Assembly: GCF_023701485.1 (NCBI RefSeq)
Contig: NZ_JAMQBK010000039.1
Coordinates: 374,476 to 438,475 of the forward strand
Source of the DNA: Aporhodopirellula aestuarii
GTDB lineage: Bacteria > Planctomycetota > Planctomycetia > Pirellulales > Pirellulaceae
Direction of reading: 5' to 3'
DNA length: 64,000 bases
Shown here in pieces: positions 17,909 to 26,545 of this stretch. Under the pieces are notes generated by a model, which was not told the origin of the DNA, searched no databases, and worked only from the letters and a program-made list of their open reading frames with translations. The translations under genes and the position numbers were made by a program. Numbering within the stretch: the first letter of the stretch is position 1; every line of letters starts with the position of its first letter.

Positions 17909-18402
17909 CTGTTCATTCCTAAAAGGTGTCTTGTAGCCGAACCCAAAAACAGTGTGCCTTCGGTGAACGACTACTGGGGGAAAGTGTATCGCCCCAGTGG
18001 CGTTTTGGCGATGCGAGACGGGAATCTCGGTCTGCGATTTTGTGTATCCAAAACGCGTTGGCCCCGCGAATCGTTGTGAATGAGACCTCCAAAGAAGTTT
18101 GGTGAATTCTTTCACACGGGAGACAATTTGCGGTTTTTTGTGCCGAATTGGGGCTCATCGGCACTCATTTGCGTGCTCGGGCAATATCGATTGCCGCCGG
18201 CCAGTAGACCGAGTTCAGATCTGAAACGGGCGGGGGCGGGCTGCAAAATGAGCCGGCCTGCAACGCAAGACGTGCTCGATCACGATGCAAAACGCGGCGT
18301 GTCGCGGGCGAAAGTCTGGCGGCAATAAGTGGGATGCACTAAATTTCGAATTCGCGAAGCCACTCACTTCATAGAACCGTCTCGATCCACGAAGGAAACG
18401 AA
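17909..18402. other. Divergent intergenic region csp/ruvA
   Basis: Nearly 500 bases between the starts of the leftward cold-shock gene and rightward ruvA. It must carry both promoters and possibly a long csp leader. No convincing open frame, RNA gene or palindromic operator was recognised. Confidence 0.5.
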
Positions 18403-19029
18403 TTGATAAGCGCGATAGCAGGGACCCTCAGCCACGTCGGAGAAACGAGCGTAACGATTCAGGCCGGGCCGTTTGACTATGAGGTCTTCGTAGGCGATTT
18501 CACGCGGCGACAATTACAACCAAAACTTAATGACGATATCCGCTTGCACACGCTCGATTACATCGAGGGTAATACGACGGGCGGACGGCTAACGCCTCGT
18601 CTGGTGGGATTTCTGACGCTTCCCGAACGCCAGTTTTTTGATTTATTCTGCAGCGTTGACGGCGTCGGTGCGAAGAAAGCGTTACGGGCGATGGTCCGGC
18701 CGGTACGCGAACTCGCTGTCCTGATCGAAGAGCAGGACACGAAAGCATTGTCGACCCTGCCGGGGATCGGAGCGGCGACGAGCGAGCGAATCATTGCCAA
18801 ACTGCGTCGGAAAATGCCTCGGTTTGCCCTCATGGTCGCCGGGGAAGATCTGGCCGAAGGCGGAACTTCGCAAACTTCGCCGGTGATCGAAGAAACGTAC
18901 GAGGCTCTCGTTTTGCTAGGACATAGTGAAGCAGATGCCCGACACCTGATTGATGAAGCGATCGCAACTGGTAAAAAATTCAAAGATACCGAGTCGTTGT
19001 TGACCGCTATCTACCAGAAATCGAAGTGA
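18403..19029 (+). CDS. ruvA: Holliday junction branch migration protein RuvA
   Basis: 208-residue DNA-binding subunit of the RuvAB branch-migration complex. Seen: N-terminal OB-fold ([27 protein letters not shown]), two helix-hairpin-helix segments ([13 protein letters not shown] and [20 protein letters not shown]), and a C-terminal three-helix domain ([21 protein letters not shown]) that in relatives contacts RuvB. It starts with TTG at 18403, with AAGGAA eight bases upstream; the frame has no better ATG. The central acidic-pin region reads [17 protein letters not shown]. ruvB and ruvC are not adjacent, so the gene is separated from its usual partners. Confidence 0.93.
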   Translation: MISAIAGTLSHVGETSVTIQAGPFDYEVFVGDFTRRQLQPKLNDDIRLHTLDYIEGNTTGGRLTPRLVGFLTLPERQFFDLFCSVDGVGAKKALRAMVRPVRELAVLIEEQDTKALSTLPGIGAATSERIIAKLRRKMPRFALMVAGEDLAEGGTSQTSPVIEETYEALVLLGHSEADARHLIDEAIATGKKFKDTESLLTAIYQKSK

Positions 19030-19145
19030 CCACCCCGGTTGCCCGGAACCTGATACAATCGCAAATGACCCCGTCGCGTTGTCGACGGAGGGGGACACCC
19101 CTAAATCGTTGATTTTTTGACCGATTCAACTGTCGCGAATGAAAC

Positions 19146-20060
19146 ATGCCCGAACCTACCCTCGTCCTAGCCGTCGACGACAGCATCACTCAGGTCACTG
19201 GCATGCAGATTCTGCTGCAGCAACACGGTTACGAGGTGATGACGGCGGCTAACGGGCGATTGGCCCTGGAGTCAATCCGGGAACGCCGACCGGCACTCGT
19301 TGTCACCGATTTGCAGATGCCCGAAATGGACGGTCTGCAACTCGTCGCCGCTTTGCGGCAAGAGTTCGCGGGACTACCGATTATCTTGACCACGGCCAAG
19401 GGAAGTGAAGAGATTGCGGCCAAGGCGCTGCGACTCGGTGCCTCCAGCTACGTTCCGAAACGAACGCTCAACGAAGACCTCGTTCCGACGATCGAGCGAA
19501 TGTTGTCGATGGTCGACGTTGCCGACCATCACACCAAACCTTCGTCTCTGTTGAAATCTGTTCGGCTTGAGATGACACTCGGCAACAACGACGTTGAGGT
19601 CCCGAGTGTGATCGCGAGGTTGGAACAACCGTTGGCGGAACTCGGGTTGCTCGACGACACGATGCAGATGCAAATTTCGACAGCGTTGGATGAAGCGTTG
19701 ATCAATGCGATCATTCATGGCAACCTCGGAATTTCGACGGAGCTGCGATACCAAGGGACCGATGAGCAGTTCCGTGAAGTGGTTCGAGAGAGACAGAAAC
19801 AGGAGCCTTATCGTGACCGCAACGTGACGATCGTGATGCTCGCCAACCGAAGTGAGGTGACGTTCACGATCCGCGATGAGGGTGGCGGATTTGATGTCGG
19901 CGCGCTCCCTGATCCGACGGACTTTAGCAACCTCGGTGAATGCGGAGGTCGAGGGCTGTTGCTGATCAACGCGTTCATGGACAAGGTCACCCATAACGCG
20001 GAAGGTACCGAAATCGTGATGCTCAAGCGGAAGGTGGACGCGTCGCTTGAGAATGATTGA
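19146..20060 (+). CDS. Response regulator with C-terminal ATPase (REC-HATPase_c_2)
   Basis: 304 residues. Residues 1-125 form a receiver domain: DD at 11-12, phospho-acceptor Asp55 in VVTDLQMPEMDG, and the conserved Lys in SSYVPKR. After a short linker, residues 150-295 form a GHKL ATPase of the RsbW/anti-sigma type: N-box DEALINAIIHGNL and G-boxes with IRDEGGGFD and LGECGGRGLLLINAFMD. No DNA-binding domain is present. Such proteins switch the ATPase module by phosphorylation, often in partner-switching control of sigma factors or of phosphatases. The gene converges on the hybrid kinase, with which it overlaps by 38 bases; a kinase-regulator pairing is inferred from that position only. Confidence 0.88.
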   Translation: MPEPTLVLAVDDSITQVTGMQILLQQHGYEVMTAANGRLALESIRERRPALVVTDLQMPEMDGLQLVAALRQEFAGLPIILTTAKGSEEIAAKALRLGASSYVPKRTLNEDLVPTIERMLSMVDVADHHTKPSSLLKSVRLEMTLGNNDVEVPSVIARLEQPLAELGLLDDTMQMQISTALDEALINAIIHGNLGISTELRYQGTDEQFREVVRERQKQEPYRDRNVTIVMLANRSEVTFTIRDEGGGFDVGALPDPTDFSNLGECGGRGLLLINAFMDKVTHNAEGTEIVMLKRKVDASLEND

Positions 20061-23000
20061 GGTCTTTGAGATAGGCCTGCGTGCATCGCACGAGTTCATC
20101 GAGCATCCATCCTGCGGCGGTAACGTCGCCCGTGTGGGCCTGTTTCTCGAGCCGTTGTGCCGAACCGGTAACCGCATCGGCACCGAGGCATCCGGCGGCC
20201 CCTTTGAGAGTATGGGCGCTACGGTGCAGCGCGACCGCGTCGGCTGAGTTGAGCTGATCACGCATCATGGGGAGTAATTGCTCGGCTTCCTCGATGAACG
20301 CGATTGCCAATTGGCTCGCCATTTCTTCATCGCCCCTCGTTTTGTCAACGATCGTTTCCCATGCCGACGGTCGTTTCTGGTCTGTGGCGGGCTGCGTTTC
20401 TTCCGCTGGAAGTAACACTTGCGGCTTAAGCGTGGCGGGGGCGTGCCGTTCCACCGCAGCCGGTTTGGCGGGAGCTTTCGCCACTGGTTCAGGCTCGGGC
20501 GGTTTTTCGCGAGGCCGTTTCGGAGGCGTTTTCAATTCCTCGCTCGCCCCGTCATCGCACGGCGGTTCGAGGGCGTCGATTAACAGTGGCGCTTTCGTCA
20601 CCTTTTCCGGCGCTGTCTTTGCTTCGGCAGTGGGAAGTAAACCGGCCGTTCGGCTGGCGGCGAACTGTTGTTCGTGCTCCGCGGCCAATTCGTTGAATTT
20701 CGACGCTTCATTCGATTCCACCGCGTCTTTGGGATTAAGCGATTCGATGTCGGTGTTGAGCGAGTTCGGTGCGTCCGCGAGCACACGCTGCAAATCGGCT
20801 ACGTCGAACGGTTTGGAAATGTAGTCGTCCATGCCCGCGGCGAGGCAGTGTTCGCGATCGCCCTTCATGGCTTCGGCGGTCATCGCAACGATGAATTGGT
20901 GGTTGCCTGTTTGAGCTTCGCGTTCACGAATGATCGCGGTGGCTTCGAAGCCGTTCATCTCGGGCATCTGAATGTCCATCAAGACAATGTCAAACGTTTC
21001 GCGTTCGAGAGCCTCGACGGCTTCGCGACCGTTGACCGCCAATTCCACCTGGTGTCCCCATTTGTTAAGAAAACCCAACGCCACGCGTTGGTTGACGATC
21101 CCATCTTCGACCAGCAGGATTTTTCGAGGTGCGATCTTTGGTAAGGCATTTGGTAGGGGCGGATGCAAACGTTTCTCATGGTCAACGCCCATTACCTCAA
21201 GCACAACGTCACGCAGTTCCGACGCGATCACCGGTTTGGTCAGATACCGATTGATGCCGAGTTCACGCATGCGTGGCGAACTGAGGCCCGCAAACGACGA
21301 CGAGAGCATCACGATCGGTCCGTGACGGAGTTCGTCGGCGCGTTTGGCGAGTTGCTCAGCAAATCCGACTCCGTCGAGATTGGGCATGTGGTAATCGAGC
21401 AGAATTAGTCCAAACGGGTCGTCTTCAGATATCGACTCGGCGATCAAGTCGAGTGCCCTTTCGCCATCGTCCGCCATGACGGGTTTGAGATTCCAGAGTT
21501 GGAGGATTTCCTGCAGGATCCTGCGGTTGGTCGCGTTGTCGTCCACGACGAGAACGCGGGTGCCGGCGATCTTTGAGAAGGCCGCCGGACGACGCGGCGT
21601 TTGGTCAGGTGAGATGCCCAAGCGGACAAAGAAGTGGAACGTCGTGCCCACGCCGAGTTCGCTCTCCACCCACACCCGACCATCCATCATCTGGATCAGC
21701 CGGGCAGAGATTGTCAGTCCCAGGCCGGTGCCGCCGAACCGCCGCGTCGTTGACGCGTCGGCCTGCGAAAATGCCTCAAAAATCTTTTCTTGTTTCTCTC
21801 TGGCAATGCCGATGCCGGTGTCCCGCACGGTAACGTGCAACACCGCTTCGTCATCATCGAGAGTCTCGGGATTCACGTCGACAACGACTTCGCCGCTGTT
21901 GGTGAACTTGATCGCGTTGCCGACGAAGTTAACGACGATCTGACGCAAACGGCCGGGGTCACCAATCAATTCGTTGGGGATCCGGGGGTCGATTCGGCCG
22001 GCGAGTTCGAGACCTTTCTCGTTCGCTTTGAGCGTCAGCAGTTTGATCGCTTTGCCGATGCAATCTCTCAAGTTGAACGTGACCGTGTCGAGTTCCAAAC
22101 GGCCAGCTTCAATCTTCGAGAAGTCGAGGATGTCGTTAAGCAGACGCAACAGAGAGTCCGCAGATTGCTGGACGAGCGTGAGGAACTCACGTTGTTCGGC
22201 AGTCATTTCGGTGCCCGAGAGCAGTTCGGTCATCCCCAGGATACCGTTCATCGGGGTGCGGATTTCGTGGCTCATGTTCGCCAAAAATTCGCTCTTGGCG
22301 GAGTTCGCTGCGTCGGCAATCTCTTTCGCCGCCAGCAGTTCTTCGGCGGCCATGCGACGGGCCGTGATGTCTCGGCTGATGCCCACCATCCCCATGACCT
22401 TGCCGTCTTTGCCGAACAACGGAACCTTGGTGGTCAAAAGCCAAGTGGACCTGCGGTCCGCGGCCTGGCAGATCGTCTCTTCTTGATCAATGAGCGGCTC
22501 GCCCGATCGCATGACGACTTGATCGTCGGCGACAAAGTTGCATGCCAATTCCGGTGGCGAGAAGTCGTAATCCGTTTTGCCGACCAATTCGCTAATGTCG
22601 TCCACACCGAACATGTTCAACATCGCTTGGTTGCCGGTCATGAAACGGCTGTAGCGGTCCTTGACATAGATGATGTCCGGGATGTTGTTCATGATCGTCT
22701 TGAGAAGATCACGTTCCCGAGCCAGTTCCGTTTCGGCGCGCACCTGCGCGGTCACATTGCGGGAAATACCGAATGTGCCGATTATTTCTCCACTGTCATC
22801 ACGCAGCGGCATCTTGGTGGTCGCGCACCACGAGTCGGGCTTGCCGTCTCGCGTTTCTTTTTCCACTTTGCCGACGATTGATTCGCCCGTGCGGATGATC
22901 CAGCGTTCGTCCTCGAGTGCCTCCGTTGCGTGTTCGTCGCCGAAGAAATCCGCGTCGGTTTTTCCGATCGCATCTTCCGCTTTGGCCAGCCCGAACATTT

Positions 23001-23613
23001 CCGCCAACGCTTGGCTGATGCGGATAAACCGACTCTTGCGGTCTTTGAAGTAAACCGCGTCGGGAATGTTGTCAAACCATGCGTCGATCAGAAAACGCGC
23101 GTGTTTGAGTTCAGCGTCCTTCTTCTTCTGATGGGTGACGTCCCAACAGATGACCTCCACTCCGATAACGTCACCATCCGAACCGTAGGTTGGAAGCCGA
23201 ATGACTTCGAGGAAGCAGGCCCCACTCAATTCGCCTTTGAGCAGTTCGAATTCACGTTGATCCCGATCACGGACCGACGGGATGTACTCTTCGATCACGT
23301 GATCCGGTTTGCCGGATTTCATCACCCTTTGTTCGATTTCCCAGCCGACTTGGGCGACTTCGGACGAAAACAGGTCGAAATCAGTCTTCCCGATGATTTC
23401 CTCGCGGTCCATCGCAACGGCGTCGCAGAAGGCATCATTCACCTCCAAAATTCGACCCGCGCGATCCTTGCGAATCACACAAAGATCGAGTTGTTCGCTG
23501 CGACTCTGACGAGTGCTAGCTGCCTTCTGATAGAGGCTGTGATACACACAATGCGCAGCCGCACCATTCTCGCTGACAGAAGACCGACCGGATTTCGACG
23601 AGGAGTAGTTCAT
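20023..23613 (-). CDS. Hybrid sensor histidine kinase: 3 PAS, HisKA, HATPase, 2 REC, Hpt
   Basis: 1196 residues without a membrane segment, so a cytosolic sensor. Domain order: PAS at about 40-165, PAS at 172-290, PAS at 300-420, dimerisation helix with phospho-acceptor His449 in NMSHEIRTPMNG, HATPase at about 550-665 (N-box GNAIKF, G-boxes VRDTGIGI and RFGGTGLGL), receiver 1 with Asp740 in LILLDYHMPNLDG, receiver 2 with Asp880 in IVLMDIQMPEMNG, a Pro/Ala/Glu-rich linker at about 950-1090, and a C-terminal Hpt with His1134 in HTLKGAAGCLG. All phosphorelay residues are present. The second and third PAS domains are clearly similar (YFKDRKSRF and YVKDRYSRF), an internal duplication. The output regulator is not fused; the convergent REC-ATPase is a candidate target. 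Confidence 0.95.
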   Translation of the reverse strand: MNYSSSKSGRSSVSENGAAAHCVYHSLYQKAASTRQSRSEQLDLCVIRKDRAGRILEVNDAFCDAVAMDREEIIGKTDFDLFSSEVAQVGWEIEQRVMKSGKPDHVIEEYIPSVRDRDQREFELLKGELSGACFLEVIRLPTYGSDGDVIGVEVICWDVTHQKKKDAELKHARFLIDAWFDNIPDAVYFKDRKSRFIRISQALAEMFGLAKAEDAIGKTDADFFGDEHATEALEDERWIIRTGESIVGKVEKETRDGKPDSWCATTKMPLRDDSGEIIGTFGISRNVTAQVRAETELARERDLLKTIMNNIPDIIYVKDRYSRFMTGNQAMLNMFGVDDISELVGKTDYDFSPPELACNFVADDQVVMRSGEPLIDQEETICQAADRRSTWLLTTKVPLFGKDGKVMGMVGISRDITARRMAAEELLAAKEIADAANSAKSEFLANMSHEIRTPMNGILGMTELLSGTEMTAEQREFLTLVQQSADSLLRLLNDILDFSKIEAGRLELDTVTFNLRDCIGKAIKLLTLKANEKGLELAGRIDPRIPNELIGDPGRLRQIVVNFVGNAIKFTNSGEVVVDVNPETLDDDEAVLHVTVRDTGIGIAREKQEKIFEAFSQADASTTRRFGGTGLGLTISARLIQMMDGRVWVESELGVGTTFHFFVRLGISPDQTPRRPAAFSKIAGTRVLVVDDNATNRRILQEILQLWNLKPVMADDGERALDLIAESISEDDPFGLILLDYHMPNLDGVGFAEQLAKRADELRHGPIVMLSSSFAGLSSPRMRELGINRYLTKPVIASELRDVVLEVMGVDHEKRLHPPLPNALPKIAPRKILLVEDGIVNQRVALGFLNKWGHQVELAVNGREAVEALERETFDIVLMDIQMPEMNGFEATAIIREREAQTGNHQFIVAMTAEAMKGDREHCLAAGMDDYISKPFDVADLQRVLADAPNSLNTDIESLNPKDAVESNEASKFNELAAEHEQQFAASRTAGLLPTAEAKTAPEKVTKAPLLIDALEPPCDDGASEELKTPPKRPREKPPEPEPVAKAPAKPAAVERHAPATLKPQVLLPAEETQPATDQKRPSAWETIVDKTRGDEEMASQLAIAFIEEAEQLLPMMRDQLNSADAVALHRSAHTLKGAAGCLGADAVTGSAQRLEKQAHTGDVTAAGWMLDELVRCTQAYLKDLNHSQATRPPSA

Positions 23614-23917
23614 GAGTTCGGCTCGGGTGGGGAGATGTTAGGAACATTGTACCCCGCTCACGGGAAATTAACAGAAAACAATTCGGCCGCTGCGCGATCG
23701 CGCCGAGGCCCGTCCGGCTGGTCGGTTTATCCGGGGGGTGACGATATCCGGGCGTGACGAGTTGTGCGTCCGGGCCATTGATTAGTTACCTTAGATGTCA
23801 GCACCGGAGCACAGCCGGATCGATTCGCAATGGGTTCATTTCGGCATCGAGTGTGTTTTCGGCTCCTGACGCTATGTTATCCCCCGCCTGCTATCCCGCC
23901 TCTTTCAATCGCACGCA
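23614..23917. other. Divergent intergenic region kinase/ExbB-like
   Basis: About 300 bases between two divergent starts, hence the promoters of the hybrid kinase and of the ExbB-like cluster. No clear operator or hairpin was seen. Confidence 0.5.
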
Positions 23918-25618
23918 ATGGCAACTTTTTTCAAAATCTCCTGTCCCGGATGCGGCAAAGCTCTCAAAGTTTCCGACAACCTGTGCGGAAAAAGTCGTGC
24001 GTGCCCCTATTGCCGTGCGACCGTGCGGATTCCGGATGTGCCGCCCGCCGAACCTGAGGGAACACCGCCCGAAATCAAAATCGACCTCCGTCCGCCCGGC
24101 GAACGTGGCGGCGATGACGCGACCGCATCGGCACCTGGCACCAAGCCGTCTCAACCACCCACGAAGCCTGCCGCAGTTTCGAGTGCCGTCGTTTCGCCAA
24201 GCGTCAGCACGACACCGACCGTGGCCGTTGAGGCGCCAAAACGCCGCAAAACCGTCCGGCGAAAACGAGCGGAAAAGAGCTGGTTCCGATCGAGCAGCGA
24301 TTCCGCCAGCAGCGATGTCAGTCTCGTGCTGTCCGGGTTGATCGCCGCAGCGGTATCGGCGGTCTGGTTCGCCGCACTTTACCCGTTTCGCGAAAGCTAT
24401 CTCGGGGCCCTGTTTTGGATGCGTGGACCGGTTCCGTTTCCCACGACATTCCTGATGTTCTGGGCCGTCGCGATCCTTGTCCTGAAATGGATCAGGCTAC
24501 AAGAACAACGCGACGCGATGCTGTTGGATGTCTTGCCCACCGAAGTCTCTCGTGAAATCACCATTGATTCGATCGATGGTTTTATCGAACACATCAATGA
24601 ACTTCCCGGCGCGAGCAGTGATAGTTTTCTGATCAACCGAGTCGTCCGCGGCATCGAACACTTCCGCGTCCGCAAAAGTGCGGCGGAAACGGTCACGATG
24701 ATGGAGTCGCAGTCGGAAATCGACGCGAACAATGTTGCGGGCAGCTACACGGTATTGAAAGTCTTTATTTGGGCACTGCCGATTCTCGGTTTTATCGGCA
24801 CCGTGATGGGCGTCAGTAGTGCCGTCGCTAGCCTAGCGGGAAGCCTCAGCAGTGGTGGCAGCATGGACGCGATGAAAGGGGCGCTGCAAGAAGTCTTTGG
24901 CGGACTGGGCACCGCGTTTGATACCACGCTGCTCGCGCTGATCATGAGCATGCTTGTCAAGATTCCCGCGTCAGCGCTTCAAAAAGGCGAAGAAGATCTA
25001 ATCACGCGCGTCGACGAATACTGCAATGAGAATCTATTGCGGAGGCTCAATGACGGTCGCGAAGGGGGGGCCGAACGTGGTTTGGCGGGAGGCGGAGGCG
25101 CAGCCGATACGAAGGTATTTCGTGATGCCGTCGAACAGGCGCTCGGGACCCAGCACGCCGAAATGGAACGCTGGCTCTCGAAACTCGATGCGATCGGCGG
25201 ACGCTTGACCTCACAGGTCTCTAAAGGCTGGGACGAAGTCAACGCTCGAATCGAAGAGCAACAGCAAAAACATGTGGAGGTTTTGCATCAACAGCAACTC
25301 GATCAACAAGCACGTTTGCAGGCTCAGCTTGATCAGATGGCGAATGCAGCGGACAAAATCCAAACGGCATTGACCAAGCTTGCAGATCAAACCGAGTCGC
25401 TGCAAAACAAGGTTAACGAAACCTATTCGCAAACCGGCGAGACACTCACCCAGCATCTCGATGGAGTGCAAACGGGACTCTCCAGCCTCAGTAGCGTGCT
25501 CAACAAACTCGGCGATCAACAGGTCGTCGTGCAACAAGTCGCGGCCGCCCCCGAAGCGAAGAAGGGCTGGTTCAGTCGTAACAGTCGGTCTTCCCGGCGC
25601 GGGGGCAAGAGGTCCTAA
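23918..25618 (+). CDS. Zinc-ribbon MotA/TolQ/ExbB-family proton channel protein
   Basis: 566 residues. The N-terminus carries a zinc-ribbon-like motif, Cys9-x2-Cys12 and Cys29-x2-Cys32, then a Pro/Thr/basic linker. Two hydrophobic segments lie near residues 130-150 and 170-190. The MotA/TolQ/ExbB core follows: a long cytosolic stretch, TM3 (VFIWALPILGFIGTVMGV) and TM4 (LGTAFDTTLLALIMSMLVKI), both with the small-residue and Thr patterns typical of the family. The last 170 residues are a Gln-rich cytosolic coiled coil with a basic end. The family forms pentameric stators that use the proton-motive force. The next two genes encode ExbD-like proteins 2 and 927 bases downstream, so a three-protein envelope motor is inferred. 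The zinc ribbon is unusual and its role unknown. Confidence 0.85.
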   Translation: MATFFKISCPGCGKALKVSDNLCGKSRACPYCRATVRIPDVPPAEPEGTPPEIKIDLRPPGERGGDDATASAPGTKPSQPPTKPAAVSSAVVSPSVSTTPTVAVEAPKRRKTVRRKRAEKSWFRSSSDSASSDVSLVLSGLIAAAVSAVWFAALYPFRESYLGALFWMRGPVPFPTTFLMFWAVAILVLKWIRLQEQRDAMLLDVLPTEVSREITIDSIDGFIEHINELPGASSDSFLINRVVRGIEHFRVRKSAAETVTMMESQSEIDANNVAGSYTVLKVFIWALPILGFIGTVMGVSSAVASLAGSLSSGGSMDAMKGALQEVFGGLGTAFDTTLLALIMSMLVKIPASALQKGEEDLITRVDEYCNENLLRRLNDGREGGAERGLAGGGGAADTKVFRDAVEQALGTQHAEMERWLSKLDAIGGRLTSQVSKGWDEVNARIEEQQQKHVEVLHQQQLDQQARLQAQLDQMANAADKIQTALTKLADQTESLQNKVNETYSQTGETLTQHLDGVQTGLSSLSSVLNKLGDQQVVVQQVAAAPEAKKGWFSRNSRSSRRGGKRS

Positions 25619-25620
25619 TC

Positions 25621-26439
25621 ATGGCGCGTCGACGAAACAGCTCCGACGACGACATCTCGTTGTTCCCGTTTCTCAGCATCATTGCGTCGGTCATCGGTGT
25701 CTTGACGATGATGATCGCGACGCTCGCACTGGCGCAAACCGACACGCCCGACGTCGCGCAGATCGAAGAATTCGAGCAAAAATCCAAGCAACTCAAGCAG
25801 ACCAATCAGGAGATCGAAGAACTCCGTCGCGAAATTTCTGTTTCCGACTCGTCATCGCTGCAGCTCCGAGAGCAAAAGAAAACACTCGACATCACGGTTG
25901 CCGAGCTAGAGGACTTGCTTGCCGAACTCGAGCAAGTCGAATCCGAACTTGCCGAACAGCAAGCGATCAAGGTTGTCATTCCGCCTGTCGACGAGAACTT
26001 GCGAGAAACGGCGGCAGACATGCAAAGTCAAGCGGAATCGCTCCGCGAAGAAATCGCTCAGCTCGAAAAAGAACTCACCACACGCATCGATGCGAGCGAA
26101 GCAAACGTAACCGTATTGCCCCAGGGTAGCGGATTGGATTTCATCCCCCATTTCGTCGAGTGTGCAGCTGACTCGATCGTCTTGCACGCTTCCGATCCTC
26201 CCAAACGGATCCGGACAGCGAACATCACCACGGACGAAGATTTCTTGGCGTTGCTCGAAACAGTCGCCAATGGAACTCGTGATTCGATCGTGTTCATGGT
26301 CCGCAGCGACGGGCTGGGAACTTGGCGATTGTGCAAAAAATTGTGTGATGATCGTAGTATCCGCAACGGAAAGATCCCGATCGTGGGCCAGGGCCGTATC
26401 GATTTGAGTCGATTCCGGTCGCCGGAGAACCGCGAATAG
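25621..26439 (+). CDS. ExbD-like single-pass coiled-coil protein, first paralogue
   Basis: 272 residues: a short charged N-terminus (RRRNSSDDD), one membrane helix at about 15-37 (LFPFLSIIASVIGVLTMMIATLALA), a long heptad-rich coiled coil at about 45-155, and an alpha-beta C-terminal domain with DFIPHFVECAADSIVLHASD and SIVFMVRSDGLGTWRLCKKL. The topology matches ExbD, TolR or MotB: anchor plus periplasmic domain. In those proteins a membrane Asp carries protons; here the helix has no acidic residue inside, only the Asp cluster just before it. The ATG is two bases after the ExbB-like stop, so it is translated with it. Function unknown; partner of the ExbB-like channel by position. Confidence 0.75.
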   Translation: MARRRNSSDDDISLFPFLSIIASVIGVLTMMIATLALAQTDTPDVAQIEEFEQKSKQLKQTNQEIEELRREISVSDSSSLQLREQKKTLDITVAELEDLLAELEQVESELAEQQAIKVVIPPVDENLRETAADMQSQAESLREEIAQLEKELTTRIDASEANVTVLPQGSGLDFIPHFVECAADSIVLHASDPPKRIRTANITTDEDFLALLETVANGTRDSIVFMVRSDGLGTWRLCKKLCDDRSIRNGKIPIVGQGRIDLSRFRSPENRE

Positions 26440-26545
26440 TTCCAATCCGAATGGCATCACCCTGAGAGTGACCCAAGGTCGGCATTCTCTGTAATTCTTG
26501 TTCCCTTTTTAAATTCATCTACTCTTTCCCTTTTGCCTGCCAATC

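Noticed and set aside
17909-18115. A longer cold-shock protein starting upstream at 18115
   Set aside because: The ATG at 17908 has a ribosome site and matches the family start; the extra 69 residues resemble nothing.
21790-22881. A 363-codon plus frame opposite the hybrid kinase
   Set aside because: Antisense shadow of a kinase with full domain structure.
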